From contig NVVO01000008.1 in assembly GCA_002733385.1 (NCBI GenBank), forward strand, positions 59,516-74,879: DNA of 15,364 nucleotides, given 5' to 3'. The number at the start of each line of letters is the position of its first letter. Positions within the stretch are counted from its first letter, which is position 1. Positions 13,483-15,364 of this stretch are shown in pieces. The DNA is from Robiginitomaculum sp. GTDB taxonomy: Bacteria; Pseudomonadota; Alphaproteobacteria; Caulobacterales; Maricaulaceae. A model generated the notes under the pieces. That model saw only the letters and a list, made by a program, of their open reading frames with translations, was not told the origin of the DNA and did no database searches. Position numbers and translations under genes: made by a program.

Positions 13483-14946
13483 TTACATAAACTTTCGCAT
13501 CATATTTAAGACTTTTTGGGTCTTGTCCGTATAGGGTGGATACAGCATTTTCCCGCCGCTAAATTTACTTTGCAAAAACACACCCTTCATATGGGAAAAA
13601 GTTTGGAACCCGTGTTCCCCGTGATAGCTACCCATACCGGAAGGCCCGACCCCGCCAAACGGAATGTCTTCTTGCACCACATGCCAGGCGGTTTCGTTTA
13701 TGCTGACCCCGCCAGAAATCGTGTTGTTCAGAACATGGTCGCGTTTGGCTTTATCTTCACCGAACCAATACAAGGCCAAAGGCCGGTCACGTTTTTGGAT
13801 ATAGTCCATGGAATTTTCTAGCGTCTCGCTGGCCACTATGGGTAAAAGCGGTCCGAAAATTTCTTCTTGCATAATCTTCATCTCGGGCGTGGTATTGGTG
13901 ACCACAGTCAGCGGGATGCGCCGTTGTTTGGCCAATAGTTGGCTGTCATCAGTGCCTGCAACCCGCAATGTTGCCCCCTTGGCCTGGGCATCTTCCAAAA
14001 GGTTTTGCAAGCGGGCGTAATGAGCGTCTGCAATAATGGATGTATAATCAGGGTTGTCGGCAAATGTCGGGTAAAATATTTCTGCTTTTTTGATCAGTGC
14101 TTGGGCAAAATCGTCAATCCTGCCTTGGGGCATCAGCAAATAATCCGGGGCCACGCAAGTCTGTCCAGCATTGATGGTTTTCCCATTGGTTATGCGCGAG
14201 ATTGCCAATTTCATATTGGCGCTGTCATCAACAATCACCGGTGATTTTCCGCCCAGCTCCAAAGTCACAGGCGTCAGGTTTTTAGCTGCAGCTCCGGCTA
14301 CAATACGTCCGACATTGGTTGAGCCAGTGAACAGTAAATGATCAAAAGCAAGCGCAGAGAAAGCCTGTGCCACTTTAACACCGCCGGTGGCCACATAAAT
14401 TTCGTCGTCCAAGAAAATTTCCCCTAAAACGGATTTCAACAATTCAGAAAAACCCGGCGTGTATTCGCTGGGTTTCAACATGATGCGGTTCCCTGCCCCG
14501 AGCGCTCCGATCAACGGCATGACAGCCAATTGCAAAGGGTAATTCCATGGGCTGATAATGCCGACAACTCCAAGCGGCTGAGGGATGATGATGTTTTTGG
14601 CAGGTTTAAATTGCATGGCTGTAGACGCTTTTTTTGTCCGCATCCATTTTTGCGTATGCTTGAGTGCGTGCTTTATACCAGCCTGAACAATGGCCAACTC
14701 CGCCATAGTCGTCTCTACAAATGACCGATTGCCAAAATCTTTGGAAATAACTTCTTTGAAGTTCTGCTCATTGTCTGCAATGGCTTTGCCAAGCTTGACA
14801 AGTTTACTTTTGCGCTCATGCCATGAGGGATTGGGACTTGCATTAAAGGCGGCCCGTTGGACTTGCAATATTTTCTCAAGTTTCATATTCATGCTCTCTA
14901 CGCTAGCTTCCTGTACTGCTCTAGCCACAGGCTGTTGACTTTTCAA
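13483..14946 (-). CDS. Coniferyl-aldehyde-dehydrogenase-like NAD(P)+ aldehyde dehydrogenase
   Basis: On the minus strand, 487 residues from TTG 14946, which has AAGGA about 6 nt upstream; ATG 14892 or 14886 (AGAGAG upstream) are alternatives that would remove 18-20 residues. The ALDH fold is complete: 'ISPWNYP' (131-137), 'FTGSTNVG' (206-213), catalytic Glu230 in 'LELGGKSP' and Cys264 in 'GQTCVAPDYLL', plus 'EEIFGPLLPI' and 'PFGGVGPSGMGSYHG'. The motif variants and length match the CalB/class-3-like group that oxidises coniferyl and other aromatic or fatty aldehydes to acids. The exact substrate is uncertain. The gene converges on the C39 peptidase (5 bp between stop codons) and diverges from a TonB-dependent receptor, so a shared regulatory region is possible. 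Confidence 0.92.
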   Translation of the reverse strand: MKSQQPVARAVQEASVESMNMKLEKILQVQRAAFNASPNPSWHERKSKLVKLGKAIADNEQNFKEVISKDFGNRSFVETTMAELAIVQAGIKHALKHTQKWMRTKKASTAMQFKPAKNIIIPQPLGVVGIISPWNYPLQLAVMPLIGALGAGNRIMLKPSEYTPGFSELLKSVLGEIFLDDEIYVATGGVKVAQAFSALAFDHLLFTGSTNVGRIVAGAAAKNLTPVTLELGGKSPVIVDDSANMKLAISRITNGKTINAGQTCVAPDYLLMPQGRIDDFAQALIKKAEIFYPTFADNPDYTSIIADAHYARLQNLLEDAQAKGATLRVAGTDDSQLLAKQRRIPLTVVTNTTPEMKIMQEEIFGPLLPIVASETLENSMDYIQKRDRPLALYWFGEDKAKRDHVLNNTISGGVSINETAWHVVQEDIPFGGVGPSGMGSYHGEHGFQTFSHMKGVFLQSKFSGGKMLYPPYTDKTQKVLNMMRKFM

Positions 14947-14993
14947 TATAATTCCTTGAATGCAAGGCGATCATAATTGTAAAGCACCTCACC
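14947..14993 (+). promoter_or_regulatory. Divergent intergenic region with a consensus -10 and an inverted repeat
   Basis: TATAAT at 14947-14952 is a perfect -10 hexamer for the plus-strand receptor gene, predicting a leader of about 35 nt. No good -35 sits 16-18 bp upstream (TTGACT at 14935-14940 is too close). CCTTG (14954-14958) and CAAGG (14963-14967) form an inverted repeat around AATG; the same stretch supplies the AAGGA of the minus-strand TTG start. Confidence 0.3.
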
Positions 14994-15364
14994 ATGAAGC
15001 CTTATCTCACCCTCCCACTCCTGCTTATCGGTATGTCTCAACACCAAACTAGTTTTGCGAGTGATGACGAAATCATTGTAACTGCGCGCCGTTACGCCGA
15101 ATCAGCCAAGGACTACGCGGGCAGTATATCTGTATTGGACATCGAACGCTTGCTAGACATTTCGCCCATACATCCCGCCGAAGCTTTAAACGAAATTGCC
15201 GGTGTCAATATTCATCGTGGTAGCGGGCAGGAACATCTGACCGCTATTCGCTCGCCTGTGCTTACGGGCGGCGCGGGCGCGGGGTCGTTTTTATATCTGG
15301 AGGACGGGGTGCCCTTGCGCGCCGCCGGGTTTGCCAATGTTAACGGCTTGTTTGAAGGGGCATT
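14994..15364 (+). CDS. TonB-dependent outer-membrane receptor, N-terminal fragment
   Basis: The frame opens at ATG 14994 and runs past the right edge, giving 123 complete codons. A signal peptide (about 1-22, ending 'TSFA') is followed directly by a TonB box 'DEIIVTARR'. The plug domain then shows 'AEALNEIAGVNIHRGSGQEH', 'AIRSPVLTGGAGAGSF', 'YLEDGVPLRAAGF' and 'NVNGLFE'. TonB-dependent receptors import siderophores, vitamins, sugars or other large substrates using proton-motive energy from TonB-ExbBD. The substrate cannot be told because the barrel is outside the window. No clear Shine-Dalgarno precedes the ATG. The neighbouring divergent aldehyde dehydrogenase might act on an imported aromatic compound, but that is speculation. 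Confidence 0.88.
   Translation, partial: MKPYLTLPLLLIGMSQHQTSFASDDEIIVTARRYAESAKDYAGSISVLDIERLLDISPIHPAEALNEIAGVNIHRGSGQEHLTAIRSPVLTGGAGAGSFLYLEDGVPLRAAGFANVNGLFEGA

Noticed and set aside
1..15364. CRISPR array, insertion sequence or prophage
   Set aside because: No regularly spaced repeats, transposase, integrase or phage structural genes were found in the window.

Overview
The window looks like a chromosomal segment of an alphaproteobacterium of moderate GC content. The gene order (scpA-scpB, a tRNA-Ser, rlpA, a PBP5-type D,D-carboxypeptidase, tmk, holB, tatD, an MBL hydrolase) is a conserved alphaproteobacterial block. The forms of the TatD and MBL proteins, and the TonB-dependent receptor at the right edge, suggest a marine Caulobacterales/Maricaulales-like lineage. 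That placement is inference, because no rRNA or other decisive marker is present.

Left part (1-2700): the 3' end of scpA overlaps scpB by ATGA (condensin accessory subunits for chromosome segregation). A tRNA-Ser(UGA) on the minus strand follows, with a nested inverted repeat between it and scpB. After an AT-richer spacer comes an RlpA lipoprotein, closed by a strong intrinsic terminator.

Central housekeeping operon (2735-7280): D-Ala-D-Ala carboxypeptidase, thymidylate kinase, DNA polymerase III delta prime, TatD nuclease and an RNase Z/PhnP-like MBL hydrolase, tightly spaced or overlapping. metG, which often lies between holB and tatD in this block, is absent. Both TatD (H9N) and the MBL protein (Q in place of the last His of HxHxDH) have altered metal-ligand motifs.

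Accessory operon (7456-12671): ABC-2 ATPase, ABC-2 permease, a membrane-anchored amidohydrolase fused to a C-terminal CIA30-like beta-sandwich domain, a DesK-like multi-spanning histidine kinase and a LuxR/NarL-type response regulator. Gaps are 3 and 10 nt, followed by two ATGA overlaps, so this reads as one co-translated unit. A perfect 14-bp palindrome lies 78 bp upstream of its first start codon. It resembles ABC exporter plus DesK/DesR-like modules that sense and expel membrane-active compounds, but with a periplasmic hydrolase added. It is the best candidate in the window for an undescribed system.

Right part (12797-15364): a secreted stand-alone C39-like cysteine peptidase converges, with 5 bp between stop codons, on a coniferyl-aldehyde-dehydrogenase-like gene. 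That gene is divergent from a TonB-dependent receptor cut by the window end. No CRISPR array, insertion sequence or rRNA was seen.
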